Numbered from the stretch's first letter, positions 34,485-46,510 are shown. The stretch is DNA of 64,000 nt from Tenrec ecaudatus (GCF_050624435.1 NC_134546.1:14159001-14223000); one strand, 5' to 3'. Translations and numbers: made by a program. Notes: a model not told the origin generated them from the sequence alone.

Positions 34485-35098
34485 ACACACGCAAAGATTA
34501 TTCCTGGCAGATAGAGGCCAGATGGACGTTTGGTGTCTGAAAGTAATCTGTGACCTTGAATTTAGTTAATGCTGCTGCTAAATGGTGCTGGCAGTTACAT
34601 AATCTCCTGTCAACTTGCAAAGGAGTGGAGTCTAGCCTGTTAATCAGGTCATCGTCATTGAGACTTCTGTTTGGGCATGACCTTCTCCTAAGGATTCTGG
34701 GAATTCCTATCTTCCTCCCTGAAGGTGGGAAGCACACTCTCTCTGCTTGACATTCCTGTTGACAAGCCACATGGAGCTATGCTGATGGAGCCATTGCCCT
34801 AGAGCTGGAGGAGCCACCCTGCCAGTGCTGAAATGCATCCACCACCACTGGATCCACAAGACCTTCCACCCACTGGCATGTGATCTTCCTGCATTCGCAG
34901 TCATTACATGTACTGTGTGAGTCTGAAAAGGAATTTATAGACCGATATCAGGCATATGGGCTAGTATTGACTTTATGGACTTGATCTAGACTGGACTGGG
35001 ATGTCTTCTCAATATTCAGCTGCTCTTTGATATAAAGCTCTTTCTTATACACACGAGTCTCCCTGGATTTGTTTCTCTAGTCAACCCAGCCTAACACA
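34485..35098 (+). mobile_element. Dispersed LTR-like repeat (family C)
   Basis: It ends GGATTTGTTTCTCTAGTCAA then CCCAGCCTAACACA. Blocks such as CTGATGGAGCCATTGCCCTA and CTTCCACCCACTGGCATGTG mark it. On the minus strand it starts TGTTAGGCTGGG..., similar to family A's TGTTAGACAGGG..., so the two may share LTR ends. The boundary at 34485 is approximate. Confidence 0.5.
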
Positions 35099-35785
35099 AT
35101 GCTGCTGGCAAAAAGGAAAGTATGGTGTGCAAAAATATACCCAACTCCAGAACCAGGTGATCTCTTTGACTTCTACTCAGATCCATTAACTGCCCTCCTA
35201 GCCATGCATGTGCATGGGCATGTGTGTATGTATATGTGATATCTCTGGTAAGTAGACCTCCAGACCTATTTTAAAAGATACCTCTGGGTAAGTTTGAACC
35301 ATCAACCTTAAAGCAAATACAGATTATGTCTTTGTAAAATTGTTCCTAAAATGATAAAAATACTCAAAACCTATTCTTCTGATTGTATTGCATCATATTA
35401 TTTCCTATGCTTTTGAGGTTGTATACATCTATTGTTATTGGACCGTGGAGATGCTGTATCATGGTGTATAGTGGTAACTCTCCCCAGTCTCACATTCCAC
35501 AATGTCACCTTGCTATCTTAAACCAGGCATAGAGGGATTATTTATAGTATGCAAAGTAGCAGCGACTTCAAATCAAGACTTGGTTAGTTGTTTCCTTGAT
35601 GGTCTAGACTCTAGACTTAGGAAAGTGAAGGAGAAACTATATCTTTGTTCTCAATTCATGCCTCCCAATAAGAATTGAGGGATAACAATTAAAATGTAAA
35701 CCTTTAGTCTCAAGCCTGGTAACTTTTCTTTGCTTTAGTTCAGCATGTCTTGGATATGAGGCAGAAACATACTGATATTATCATA
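35099..35785. other. No gene recognised
   Basis: AT-rich unique DNA with a short (TG)n-like stretch at about 35209-35240. Confidence 0.5.
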
Positions 35786-35995
35786 AAATCAAGCCAAACC
35801 CACTGCCATTGTGCATGTTCTGACTCATAGCGGCCCTGGAGGACAGAGTAGAGGCACTGCTTAGGGGTTCTGAGACTATAAATGTTTATGGGATCACACA
35901 GTCTCGTGTTTTCACCCGAGAAAGGCGGGTGAGCCTGAACTGCGCACAATGTGGCTAGCAGCCCCGAGTTTAAACCCCCAAACCACCAGAATGCC
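35786..35995 (-). repeat. tRNA-derived SINE (AfroSINE-like)
   Basis: CACTGCCATTGTGCATGTTC then TGACTCATAGCGGCCCTGGA; the reversed B-box area is CCGAGTTTAAACCCCCAAAC. Confidence 0.72.
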
Positions 35996-36130
35996 TGACA
36001 TTAGTATAAGCAATGTACTAAAAGAGAACATATTGAGAAATAATACAGATCTCACAGAAACCCACAGACTGAGAATTCATGCACGATAGGACTGGGCTAA
36101 TAGTTTCCTGAAGAACGGAATGGTTTAAAG

Positions 36131-36324
36131 CAGTGGGTCTCAACCTTCCAAATGCCACAACCCTTTCATACAGTTCCTCATGTTGTGTTGGCCCCCCCAA
36201 CCATAAAATTATTTGTGTTGCTACTTCTTCACTGTAATTTTGCTACTGTGACGAATCAGGCGACCCCTGTGAAAGGGTCGTTCAACTACCAAAGGGGCCG
36301 CGACCCACAGGTTGAGAGCTGCTG
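36131..36324 (+). mobile_element. SPIN-type non-autonomous hAT element with perfect 8-bp target duplication
   Basis: The ends are CAGTGGGTCTCAACC and GGTTGAGAGCTGCTG, the terminal inverted repeats of SPIN. The interior has the family's 'TACAGTTCCTCATGTTGTG', 'AACCATAAAATTATTT' and 'GACCCCTGTGAAAGGGTCG' segments. The 194-base copy is flanked by the identical 8-mer GTTTAAAG at 36123-36130 and 36325-36332, as hAT transposition produces. It has no transposase. Confidence 0.92.
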
Positions 36325-36332
36325 GTTTAAAG

Positions 36333-37245
36333 GTATAGGGAACAACAGATGCTCGTTACAGTGGTCCTGTGTCAGCATCACAGCCTAGTGTGCTGTTTCT
36401 TTCTGTCCCACATTCAAGAGACATGCTCATAGTTCCAGGCTTTCCCTGGTTTGCACACGGCCCTCTAGGAAATTCTTCATTAAAATATCCATGAGGGAAT
36501 CTGATTAGCTCAATGGCTCATACATTGTCAGCCTATGGACGGGTGCCTCAAATTAGGTGCCCACATCTAGTCAAATCAGTTTACCTGACTAGAGACACCT
36601 GGTCAGCTAGCCAGTAAAGGCTCTGGGAGCAGCCACCTTGGAAGGGGGATGGCCATCGGAGGTGGCTGCAGCACTAACCTGGCTACATGTTGGGTTATAG
36701 TTAAGGAAGATCATCGCAAAGCCGCACAAGAATCTCTACATGCTGTTTCCTGTTCATTGTACACTGATAATATCAGGGATGAAACTATACACAATTTAGC
36801 CAACACATTTTATGATTTTTTTTCTTAGAAGGACTTCTCACAGTTAGCCATGGGCCCAGCACCTAGCAGCATCGTAATATTAATGATGGATCCCACTGGA
36901 GAGTAACGCCTTGGAAAGCAGAAACCCCGGGTCAGTTTCAGCCTAACGCACTGTGAAGTTGACGGACAAGCTTTGCAAATCCACCAGGTAAGAGTTTAAC
37001 TCCAGCTCATTACAACATTTTACTGCTATTAAATGTTACTTCGATGTAATAGTCTATATTTTGGAGTTTTGATTCACTTTGCATTCTAATATTTACAAGG
37101 TATTATTCTCCTTTGTTTCACACGAAAACCATTTAATCAATGAGTTAATTTGCTGGAATTATTTTAGTAGTTAAGTGTCAGGAAGGTACACTGAATCTGA
37201 ACCACTTTCAGAATTGTCACAAAATACATAAAGTAACTATGATTT
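36333..37245. other. No gene recognised
   Basis: The segment at 36480-36670 has a repeat-like feel, but I cannot match it. The rest is unique. Confidence 0.5.
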
Positions 37246-37390
37246 TTATATTAAATCAGTTTATTGGGGGCTCGTACAACTCTCATCACGATCCAAACAC
37301 CCATCCATTGTGTCAAGCACATGTGCCAATGTACAGTAGCTTTCATGCTAGAGCCATCCCGGGTGTGGCAAGCTAACAAGTCTGTTCTCT
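37246..37390 (-). mobile_element. R2-family retroposon, 3' end only
   Basis: It reads TCAGTTTATTGGGGGCTCGT then ACAACTCTCATCACGATCC, the reversed 3' terminus of family R2, strongly 5'-truncated. It abuts an RTE copy. Confidence 0.75.
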
Positions 37391-37424
37391 GAGCATTTGT
37401 TGTTGCTTTGAATAGTGGGTAAAC

Positions 37425-38448
37425 ACTATTAAACTGTGGATAACCTTGAGAAGAATGAGAATTCCAGAACACGTCATGGTGCTCCTTTGGAACTTGGACA
37501 TGGATCAAGAGGCAGTTGTGGGAACAGAACATGGGACTACTGCATGGTTTAAAATCAGGAAAAGTGGGCATTAGGGATGTATCCTTTCTTTAATCTGTAT
37601 TCTGAGGAAGCCATCAGAGAAGCTAGAGTGCGGCATCAGGACTGGAGGAAGGCTTATTAACAATCTGTAGTATTCTGATGGCCCAACCTTGCTTGCTGAA
37701 GGGAAGGAGGACTTGAAGCACTTCGTTATGAAGAGCAAGGGTTTTAGCTTCTGGATGGATTTTAACTCAATATAAGAAATACCAAGATCCTCACAATTGG
37801 ATCAGTAGGCAACATAATAGGGAAAAAAGGTTGAAGTTGTCAAGGATTTTGTCTTACTTGGATCCACTATCAAGACTCATGGAAGCAGCAGTCAAGAGAC
37901 CAAAGGACAAGCTGCATTAGGTAAATCTACTGCACAAGGACCTCTTCATCGTACTCAAGAGGAAGGATGTTACTTTGAGGACTAAGGTGTGCTTGACCCA
38001 AGTCATGGTATTCTCCATTGTAATTACATGCATGTGAAACTTGGACATTGAATAAGGAAGACTGTATAGGAATAGATATTTTTGAATTGTAGTGCTGGAG
38101 AAGAATATTGAAAGTACCATGAATTGCTAAAAGGACAGACATATCTGTATTGGAAGTACGGCCAGAGGTCTCCTTAAAGTCAAGGATGGCAAGACTTTGT
38201 CTTACATACTTTGGACATATTGTCAGGAGAGACTGGTCACTGGAGAAGGGCATCATGTTTGGTAAAGTGGAGGGGCAGCGCAAGAGTAAGGCCTTTGAGG
38301 AGATGGATTGACACAGTGGCTGCATCAATGGGCTCAACAGGCCTAGGAGCAACTGTGAGGAGACGCAGGACTGGGCAGTGTTTCGTTCTGTTGTGCACAG
38401 GGTCCCTATTGGGCAGAACCAACTCAGTGACACCTAAAACAACTTGGT
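37425..38448 (+). mobile_element. RTE/BovB-type LINE 3' kilobase
   Basis: It runs from AATGAGAATTCCAGAACACG (end of the reverse transcriptase) through AACCTTGCTTGCTGAAGGGA, TTGTCAAGGATTTTGTCTTA, GGAAGGATGTTACTTTGAGG and TACTTTGGACATATTGTCAG to the terminus near CAACTCAGTGACACCTAAAA. Confidence 0.85.
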
Positions 38449-38964
38449 TCTATGAGATGTGGACAGCTTTGAGAAATACTGTTACTTTATTTGTAGCATT
38501 AATCTGTCTTAAAGACTCACTTCCTGTTATCACTAAAAAGCACACTCATTACCATTGAGTCAATACTGACTAAAGACACCATTAACTTTGGCAAACTCCT
38601 TTTAATATTTTATAAATGTGAGATGAGTATTTCTTGGGGGAGAAAGAGTGCGTGTTAGACAGCAAGGGGGCATCTATTTCTTTTTCCTTCTGAGATACTT
38701 GGTGAGCTCTGTAACCCTGATATACACTGTTCAGCTACATAGTCTTCTTGTTATTTTAGACCAGGGTATATTCAAGCAATTGATAAGAACTTTGAGATAA
38801 GTAGACTTATTTGTGTTCTAAGGATCCATAATCAGTTATAAATATATAAAACTATGCAACTGATGGCTTAAAACACACACACATGTAGGTTAAAAGCCAT
38901 CCTAGTAAAGGCTGGTACAAGTGAAGAACTGCAGATAAGGACCAGACTTGTTTGTTTCGAATGT
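38449..38964. other. No gene recognised
   Basis: A possible SINE terminus at 38533-38575 (ATTACCATTGAGTCAATACT); otherwise AT-rich unique DNA. Confidence 0.5.
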
Positions 38965-41900
38965 TGCTGTGAGGCGCTGCCCACTGGGTTCTGACTCCTA
39001 CCAGCCAATGCACAACAGAATGAAACACCACTGTCAGGAGTCATCTTCGCAATCATTACATCCGAGCCCACTGTGGCAGCCACTGCGTAAACCCATCTAG
39101 TTGAGAGGCTTCCTCTCTTTCGCTGTCTCTTGCCTGAAGCATGTGAGATGAAGTCTTGCAGTCCCTGCTTCAAAGTAGCATTCTAGCTCTCCTTTTCACA
39201 ACACGGCATTTTTGTGCTTTTGCCAGTCCGTGGCACTTTCAATATGCTTTGACAACACCATGATTCACGTGCATCCATTTTCATTCGGTCTTCCTTGGTC
39301 ATTATCCAACAATCACATGCGTAAGAGGCCACTGAAAAGGCCGTAAGTTGCGGAAGATAAATCTTCTTCCCCAAAGTGCCATCTTGTTCTTTAACTCTTC
39401 AAAGAGGTTTTGCGCAGCAGATATGCCTGATGCACTGTGTCATTTGATGTCATGAAGGCTACTTCCTTGACAATGTCAATCTTTTCTGTTCATTGTCATG
39501 CTATTTGTAGAATTGATAGGTTTGGGTTTTCTTTACATTAAGTTGCAATTCACACTGAAGGCTGGTCTTTGATCTTTCTCAGCAAATGGTTTGAGTCCTC
39601 CTCACTTTCAGCAAGCAAAGTGTGTTATCTACATATCTCAGTTGTTAATGAACCTTCAACTCCTGATGCTGTATTTTCATTCCTATAGCTCAGCTTCTCA
39701 GATTATTTGCTCAGCATGCAGTTTAAATAAGTGTAGTGAAACGATGCAACACTGAGATGCACCTTTAATGATTTTTCACTGTGGAGAAATTCCTTGTTCT
39801 CTTTGAGGGACTGCCTCCTGGTCCATGGGCAGGACATGCATGAGCACAATGATGCGTTCTTGGATTCCTATAGTTTGTTATGATCCATACTGTGACATGC
39901 CGTTGTATAGCTAATATAATACAAGTAACCAGCTTTTGGTTATTCTTGGTTTTCAACCAAGGTCCATCCAGTGTCAGCAATGATTGGCCTTGTGCTAAGT
40001 CCTCTTCTGACTCCATCTTGGATTTCTGGTAGCTCCCATCAATATCCTGCAACAAACATTTAAAATTTAGCTTCAGTTAAACTTCACATGCATGGGATAT
40101 TAATGAATTAATTTAATCACTTCTGGCTTCTGTTGGAAAACCTTTCTTTGAAAGGGCACAAATATGTGTTTCAATTCTTTCACTTGAGACATCCTGAGCA
40201 TATAAGGGGGTACCCCCGCAAAACCTGTAAAAGCTCCACTGGGCATAGCTTTCGCAGTATGCATTTCTCCCACTAGCAGAGCACTGAGCAACTAGCTCTG
40301 TTATGCACCTAGTGACATCACCTGGGAAGGGTCTCTGGTCACAGGGAATTTTTTCATAAAAGCAGTTTCACTCAAACCTCATTTTTTATGATGGCTGATT
40401 TAAGAGAACAGTATGTGGCTGTAAAATTTTGTTGCCTGCTTGGAAAAAATGTCACAGAAACTGTTGTGGATGTTGAACACAGTTTACAAGGGCATCACTA
40501 CGGGAAAAACAAGTGTATGGGTGGTTTTCTCGTTTCAAAATAGGTGAAATGTTGATTGATGACAAACCTTGTTTTGGATGTCTCTCAACTTCCCTAACAG
40601 ATTTTTTAAAAGTCCACAAAATTTGTGTACTTGTGCTCAAAGACTGATAATGGACCATTGAAGATATGGAGATGTTATCTGGACTAGCTTGGAGCTCTGT
40701 CCCGTATTTTAACAGAAGATTTTGGAATGAAGAGAGTCGCTGTCAAATGTGTGCCTCAGGTTTTGACTGACCAGCGGAAAGAACATCCACTGGAAACATG
40801 TGCTTTGAAAGAACAGCTCTGAAGTGACCCAGACTTTCTTTTCCAAGGTCATTACTGGGAAGAGACATGGTGCTATTCTTACGACCTGGAAAGCAAACGT
40901 CAATCAAGCCAGTGGAAGACTCTATTATCATCTTGCCCCAGAAAAGTTCAACAAGTAAAATTATATTTTACTTATCACCTCATAAAATAAAAAATCGATG
41001 ATCATTTGTTTTTCTGATGTGAGGGGGATAGTGCATCTGGAGTTCATTCCACCAGGTCAGACTGTTAATCAAACTTTCTATTTAGAGGTTTTGAAAAGAT
41101 TGCGAAGCAGTGTGTGACTCAAACAGCCCGACTAGTGGCAGACGAGATACACCACTACAATGCACCTGCTCCTGCAGCCATCTCAGTGCACCAGTTTTTG
41201 GCAACAAACAAACAAACAAAAAAAACCCCCAGCATGCCTCCTTGCCCCCCACACACCTGACCTCACCCTGTGAAAATTATTTTTGTTTCCAAGAATGAAA
41301 AGGAACATGAAAGGATAGCAATTTGAAGACAAAAGAGGTGAAGAAAATAATGAGGGAGGTGCTCAGCTATCTAAACATTTGAGTTTGAAAAATGTTTCCA
41401 AGAATGGAACCTCAGTTTTGGCAAATATATTAAGTGTAATGGAGGTTTCTGTCAAGGTTGTTTTGTAAACAACAACAACTTAAATACATAGCTTTGAAAA
41501 AAATTCTGGCTTTTGGGGGGGGGGGTGTAACCCCATCTATTCTTCCTTTTTGCCATCATAACTCCAAGTATTCCCATATTTCATTATAATAGTCTACCTT
41601 GTCTTCGTAAGCTGCCCTTTGAAAGTTTCCATTCAGTTCTTTTACTACATCATTTTTCCATTTGATTTGATTAATTCTACCTTCAGGAGCAAGTTTCAGA
41701 GTTGTTTCTGATATCCACTTTGGTGTTTTCTTTCTTTCCTGTCTTTTAATGGCCTTTAGGGTTTTTTCATGTATGGTGTCCTAGTTATCATTCCACAGTT
41801 CAGGAGATTCTGTTTTCAATGCATGAAATGTTCTTTAGATGTTCTCGAAATCCAGGTGGAATATACTACCAAGGCTGTATTTGGGCTCTTGTGGAATGGT

Positions 41901-43040
41901 CTGAACTTTCTTCAGCTTTCACCTCAATCTGTATATGAGCAATTGATAGTCTATTCCCCAGTCAGTTGCTGGACTGGTTTGAGCTGTTGACATTAAGCCT
42001 CCCCATCATCTCTTCCCACAGATAGTCAATTTGATTTCTGTTTATTCCATCTTGCAAAGTCTGCATGTATAGTCCCTGTTTATGTGGTTAACAAAGGTAT
42101 TTACAATGAAGAAGTCGCCGGTCTTGAAAAATTCTATCTTCCAGTATCCGGTTTTGTTTTTATCGCCAAGGCCATGTTTTTCTCATTATTGATCCTTCCT
42201 CTGTTTCCAACTTTAGCACTTCCACACCAGTAATTATCAATACATGTAGATTGCATATTTGATCAAATTCAAACTGAAGTAATTGGTAGAACTCTTCCAT
42301 TTCTTCATAACTAGCTTTAGTGATTGGTGCTCAATTTGAGTAATAGGTGTAATGACTGTTCTTCCTTGTCGGCCTATAGGTTTTATCCTATGACTTCATA
42401 ATAGATCTTGAAATGTTCTTTTTTTTATGATGAGTGTGATGCCATTCCTCTTGAATATTATTTGTCTGGTATAGTTAAGCATGATTATCATAATCAAAAG
42501 TCCCACTAAATCAAACTGAGCTTCCTCATGCCTAAGATATCAATCTTGATTAATTCCATTTCGTTTGTGACACTTTCCCATTTCCTAGTCCACATTTCAT
42601 ACATTACATATTCAAATTAATAGATCTTTGCAGCTGTTACTTCCTCATGGTAAGTAATGCCCCATCAGCAAATGAAGAGCCCCAAAGCTTTATTCCACCT
42701 ATGTCATTACGTCAGCCTGTACTTTGAGTAGGTAGCTCTTGCCCAGTGCTATTTTGAGCGCCTTCCAATCTGAGGGGCTAATCTGCTGGCATTGTATCTC
42801 ACAATGTTTACTATAATGTATGTTTCAATAGCTAATCCCTCAAAGTGGGAAGCCCATTTCTTCTTTGTAGTCTGGAAGTGCCACTGAAAGTGGTTTACCG
42901 GGGGATAGCCTAGCTGATATTTGACCTACCAGTGACATAGCTTCCAGCATTAGAGAAATACGCACACTACTTCCATAGGACAGACGGGCTAGTAGTTGAC
43001 GATCACAGGTCGCAGAATTGCTAGAGCAAAGCCTCATCGT
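38965..43040 (-). mobile_element. Near-full-length RTE/BovB-type LINE, split by mariner
   Basis: Read on the minus strand it runs from the 5' leader (42640-43040, with CTATGTCACTGG) through the endonuclease region (41535-42690), part of the reverse transcriptase (38965-40195) and the 3' end at 38965. The mariner at 40205-41530 sits where a few hundred bases of the reverse transcriptase are missing. It has many stops and frameshifts and is inactive. Confidence 0.85.
40205..41530 (+). mobile_element. Dead mariner (Tc1/mariner) transposon
   Basis: The transposase remnant starts at ATG 40391 (MADLREQYVAVKFCCLLGK). Across frameshifts it shows the helix-turn-helix region, a linker (RILTEDFGMKRVAV is legible around 40715-40745), then SDPDFL, KRQSSQW, NAPAPAAISVHQFLA and PDLTPCENYF. 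These follow the order of animal mariners. The catalytic Asp triad is broken: GDETW reads WEETW, HHDNAP reads HHYNAP, and there are several stops and frameshifts. The ends look like diverged inverted repeats: the left end near 40205 (GGGGGTACCCCCGCAAAACC) resembles the complement of the right end near 41505-41530. It is inserted inside a minus-strand RTE LINE. It is incapable of transposition. Confidence 0.85.
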
Positions 43041-43439
43041 TCATTCTAGGCGGTTTGTCAACCAAATGTAAAAGGGAAGGCAGAATAAGTTATAAAAATA
43101 ATAGTTTGGGGTAAAAATTAAGCTTTTTGCCTTACATTAAAATTGTAAAATGCTTTTATTGATAAGCGTGTACACAGAAATGTGCAAGAAGAAAATGTGT
43201 AGTCCAATGAATCATCCCAATGTGAACATTCCTATAAGCAATTAATACAAAAACAGACAAAGTCAACACTTTAAACATTCCTCTACTTTCCTCTACCGTT
43301 TTCTAAACTCCCAAAGTAAACATTAGACTGACTTTTAAGACGACTTCCTTGATTATTTAAATGTTATTACTTAAGCTGACATCTCTATATGCTATAACTT
43401 AATTTTTCCAGTTGCCAAATGGGGCGTCTGCTTGGGGAG
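43041..43439. other. No gene recognised
   Basis: AT-rich unique DNA. Confidence 0.5.
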
Positions 43440-43964
43440 GACTGGCTTTTGTTCAGTTTTCTGTTTAAGATATTTATCTATGTGGGTGCATGCGGCTGTG
43501 TCGTCTTTCATGTTCATTGCGTGAATACACCTCACTATACTTAACCAATTTACTATTGAGGGTTATTTTGTTTGCAACTGTTTTCAGGTAATTTTGAATT
43601 TTACTGCTATCAATGTTTTTGTAAATATTTTCTTCATACACAAGTCCCTGCATTCCCACTTGGTATATTTCTGAAAGGTGGCTGGATCAAAAAAATCAAT
43701 TGTATATTTTCAAATATGGTACTATCACCGTATACCAGGGACTTACAAAAGTTAAAAATACATGATTCTATGTTCTTTAAAGTTCAGTTTTCCATGAACC
43801 CATTGAAGTCCCCTTATACTCTTGCTAGCAGGAAATGAGGACTATTGGTTTGCTTCCTTGATACTTGTAGTGAGTCTTAATTTCTAAGTGTGTAGAAATG
43901 GTGGCTTGAATTCATTTTCCAGGAAACAAAGGAGGTTCAACAATTTTATTCAAATTTTTTGGCC

Positions 43965-44150
43965 ATGTATCAGCTGCTGTTGGATTCCCACTCATGGCAA
44001 CCTCATGTGTTTCAGAGCTGAATTGCTCTACAGGCTTTTTGTGTCTATGACCTTTCAGAAGCAGTTCATCAAGTCTGTCTTCCCAGGAGCCCCCAGGCAG
44101 GTTAGTAGCCCAACACTGACGTGTATGAAAGCTCATCCATCTTTCTTGTG
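43965..44150 (-). repeat. AfroSINE-type SINE in L1
   Basis: CTGCTGTTGGATTCCCACTC then ATGGCAACCTCATGTGTTTC and GAGCCCCCAGGCAGGTTAG. Confidence 0.65.
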
Positions 44151-44479
44151 AGTGGTCAGTCTTTTACATATTCTATATTTCTACCTGAACCCTATGCCCA
44201 ATAATGTCTTTCATTCTTTGGGTTACCTTTCATTCTCTTTAATGCTATCTTTGGAAGGATATAAGTTTTCTCATAAATTTTAATTTAGTTAAATTTGTTT
44301 TGTTTTACTTTTTTGTCTGGTTAAATATGGCATCATTTATATATTCTATTAAGTTAATTAAATGTTTCACAATTAACTCAATGATTTCTCCTTGGGATCT
44401 GTTTGGAAGATATAGTTTGAGGTCAAGATCAAGTTTTGGGTTTGTTTGTTTTATTTGTATTTTTGGCACTGTCAGTGCA

Positions 44480-44640
44480 TGTTGGGGTTTTCAGTAGTTC
44501 CAATCAATACGCCACTCCCCCACCCCCCACCTCAGCTACTTCAAAGGAGAAAGATGAGGCTACCTGCTCCCATAAAGATTTATAGCTTTGGGGGGCCTAT
44601 ATAAAGTTGCTTGGAGTCAGAATTGCCTGTACAGCATGGA
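44480..44640 (+). repeat. SINE fragment in L1
   Basis: AAAGGAGAAAGATGAGGCTA then CCTGCTCCCATAAAGATTTA and GTTGCTTGGAGTCAGAATTG. Confidence 0.7.
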
Positions 44641-45269
44641 ATTTGCACCTCACATTCACTAAGTATTATGTATTGTCCTCTGCTCAAGAGGGTCATTTTC
44701 AGTGCAAATTAAATGCCCACTACAGCAGAGGTCGAGTTCTTGAATTCTTTCTGCTTCTTTTGTCAGCCTTTCTTATTGCACAAGACAAGCGACGGGAATG
44801 TAGCATGGCAGGGGCCCTCCTGCTTAGTTTGATCTTAAGCAGTATACTTTTATGAGTCTCCATACTTGCTAAATCCCACTTCATTATTCTTCATGAGATC
44901 TTCAAACCTATCCTGGATATTTTTGGTCCTTTGCATTTCCATATCAATTTTAAAATGAACTTACCACGGTCCTAAAACTAAGCCAAAAAACAAAAGATCT
45001 CGAGATTTCTAATGAATATACATACTTTGACTCTAGCGATTGGGAGAAAACTCACATTCTATTGATACTGAATCTTCCAATTCATGAAGATGATATAAAA
45101 TTCCATGTCATTAGATTTTTCTTTCATTTCATAACAATCTTTGTTCTAATTTATTCCTAGTTATTTGATGCAGGACTACCAGAGGTTCCAACCTATCAGT
45201 CGCTCAGTGGGAAGAAGTAGAGGTTTCTGTAAAGATTAAGAGCCTGGAACACGAAATGATTCCAGCTTG

Positions 45270-45490
45270 CTGTAGGTGCCCATGAGTACATTCGGACTTG
45301 GAGCAACCCCGCAGGCAACAGAAGAAAAATGGTTTGGTACCGTGACAGCCTCACAATTGTTCTGTTTGAGTTCGATTTTGCAGCCACTGTGTCAACCCAT
45401 CTTCTCCAGGGCCTTCCTCATGTGCCACTGTTCCTCCATTTCACCAAGCATGATGTCCTTCTCCAGGGACTTGCTTCTCATGCTCTGTTA
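45270..45490 (-). mobile_element. RTE/BovB-type LINE 3' fragment
   Basis: GTGTCAACCCATCTTCTCCA and AAGCATGATGTCCTTCTCCA are the reversed RTE tail coding segment. Confidence 0.7.
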
Positions 45491-45495
45491 AATTA

Positions 45496-45703
45496 TTTTA
45501 TTAATAGCATATCCTTAATTTTAAAAGAAATATATACATAACATACTATCTATAAAACAAGCATTGTCTTCCTTCCTAATTTGTATCTCCTTGAATTCTT
45601 TTATTAATAGCATATCCTTAATTTGTAAAAGAAATATATACATAACAGACTATCTATGAAACAAGCATTGTCTTCCTTCTTAATTTGTATCTCTTGATTT
45701 CTT
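45496..45703. repeat. Tandem duplication, period 103 bp, two copies
   Basis: TTTTATTAATAGCATATCCT starts at 45496 and again at 45599. AAGAAATATATACATAACA and ACAAGCATTGTCTTCCTTC recur with only a few differences. A recent local duplication of AT-rich DNA about 0.8 kb upstream of the ETAA1 promoter. Confidence 0.92.
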
Positions 45704-45807
45704 TTCTTGACAAACACTAACTCCAACAATAACGCACATCTTGGAACATTGTGTACTTCCAGTTGTAAATGACATGCCACTAAATCCGATTTCCAATTCA
45801 ATTCGGG

Positions 45808-46010
45808 AAGACCTGGTGGCATATTGGTCTATGAGTTGAGCAAATAACTGTAAGGTCTGTAGTTCGAATCCACCTGCAGCTCCACGGGAGAAAAGAGGGG
45901 CTTTGAGCTTCTGTAAGGGTTTACAGCCTAGGAAACTCACAGGGGCACATCTACCATGGGTTCCCCAAGAATTAGAATCCACTGGATGGCAGAGAGAGCG
46001 GTGAAGTCAA
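45808..46010 (+). repeat. tRNA-derived SINE (AfroSINE-like)
   Basis: AAGACCTGGTGGCATATTGG, B-box GTAGTTCGAATCCACCTGCA, then GGGTTTACAGCCTAGGAAAC and a degraded CCACTGGATGGCAGAGAG end. The B-box is almost intact. Confidence 0.85.
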
Positions 46011-46079
46011 TCTTCTTTCCACCTCGGTAGGCTCACCATCAAAGATGCTTCCTTGCAAGATCTTAAGGCCCTCCTCCCA

Positions 46080-46253
46080 CTCCCAAAGCCAACAGCACTA
46101 ACTCAAACTTAATGTCTTCTACACATTTTCATTGCGAATCTATAGGAGTAGAACTGTCCCATAGTTTCTAAGACTGTAAATGTGTAGGGAAAGCAGATTG
46201 CCACACCTTTCCACCCCCAAACAGCGCGCTTTAATCCCTGAGCCACCAGGATT
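46080..46253 (-). repeat. SINE immediately upstream of the ETAA1 promoter
   Basis: GGAGTAGAACTGTCCCATAG then TTTCTAAGACTGTAAATGTG, with reversed tRNA head AATCCCTGAGCCACCAGGA. It ends within tens of bases of the CpG-rich promoter. Confidence 0.75.
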
Positions 46254-46407
46254 TCTCAGGCCAGCCTCCCAATTCCTACAAATCCTTGCAGCCCGGGCTC
46301 CGTCCGCCGGCAGCGGAAGCGCGCAGCTCCGGAACCCGGCACGCTCCGCCCTCGCCTCAGCGCAGCCAATCAGCAGGCCCCTCGAGCGCGGGGCGTGGCC
46401 GGCCAAG

Positions 46408-46431
46408 ATGGCGGCGGCCGTTGGCGCGTAA
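46408..46431 (+). other. Upstream ORF 1 of ETAA1 (MAAAVGA)
   Basis: A 7-codon ORF begins with the ATG embedded in the YY1-type AAGATGGCGGC element and ends in TAA. Whether it lies in the mRNA depends on the start site: YY1-type promoters often initiate around this motif. If included, it could reduce translation of ETAA1. Confidence 0.45.
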
Positions 46432-46474
46432 TTCCCCTCGCGGTGTTGCCGCGGTCCTTCGCGTGTGGCCAACG

Positions 46475-46510
46475 ATGAGAGGAGAAGCGGCCGGCGGAGG
46501 GGGGCCGTAG
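46475..46510 (+). other. Upstream ORF 2 of ETAA1 (MRGEAAGGGGP)
   Basis: An 11-codon ORF ends in TAG at 46508-46510, three bases before the ETAA1 ATG at 46514. It is in the frame +1 to the main ORF. Its ATG has A at -3 and A at +4, so it should be at least partly recognised. Such a close stop leaves little room for ordinary re-initiation, so leaky scanning would be the expected route to the main start. Confidence 0.5.

Larger units (their letters stand above)
43440..45165 (-). mobile_element. L1 LINE fragments, antisense, broken by SINEs
   Basis: The pieces at 43440-43735, 44150-44470 and 44870-45165 read as reversed L1 3' region (TTTACTATTGAGGGTTATTT; GTTAAATATGGCATCATTTA; AATCTTCCAATTCATGAAGA). 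SINEs at 43965-44150 and 44480-44640 separate them. They may derive from more than one insertion. Confidence 0.6.

Noticed and set aside
37927-38433. 168-codon minus-strand ORF
   Set aside because: Antisense shadow of an RTE 3' region on the plus strand.
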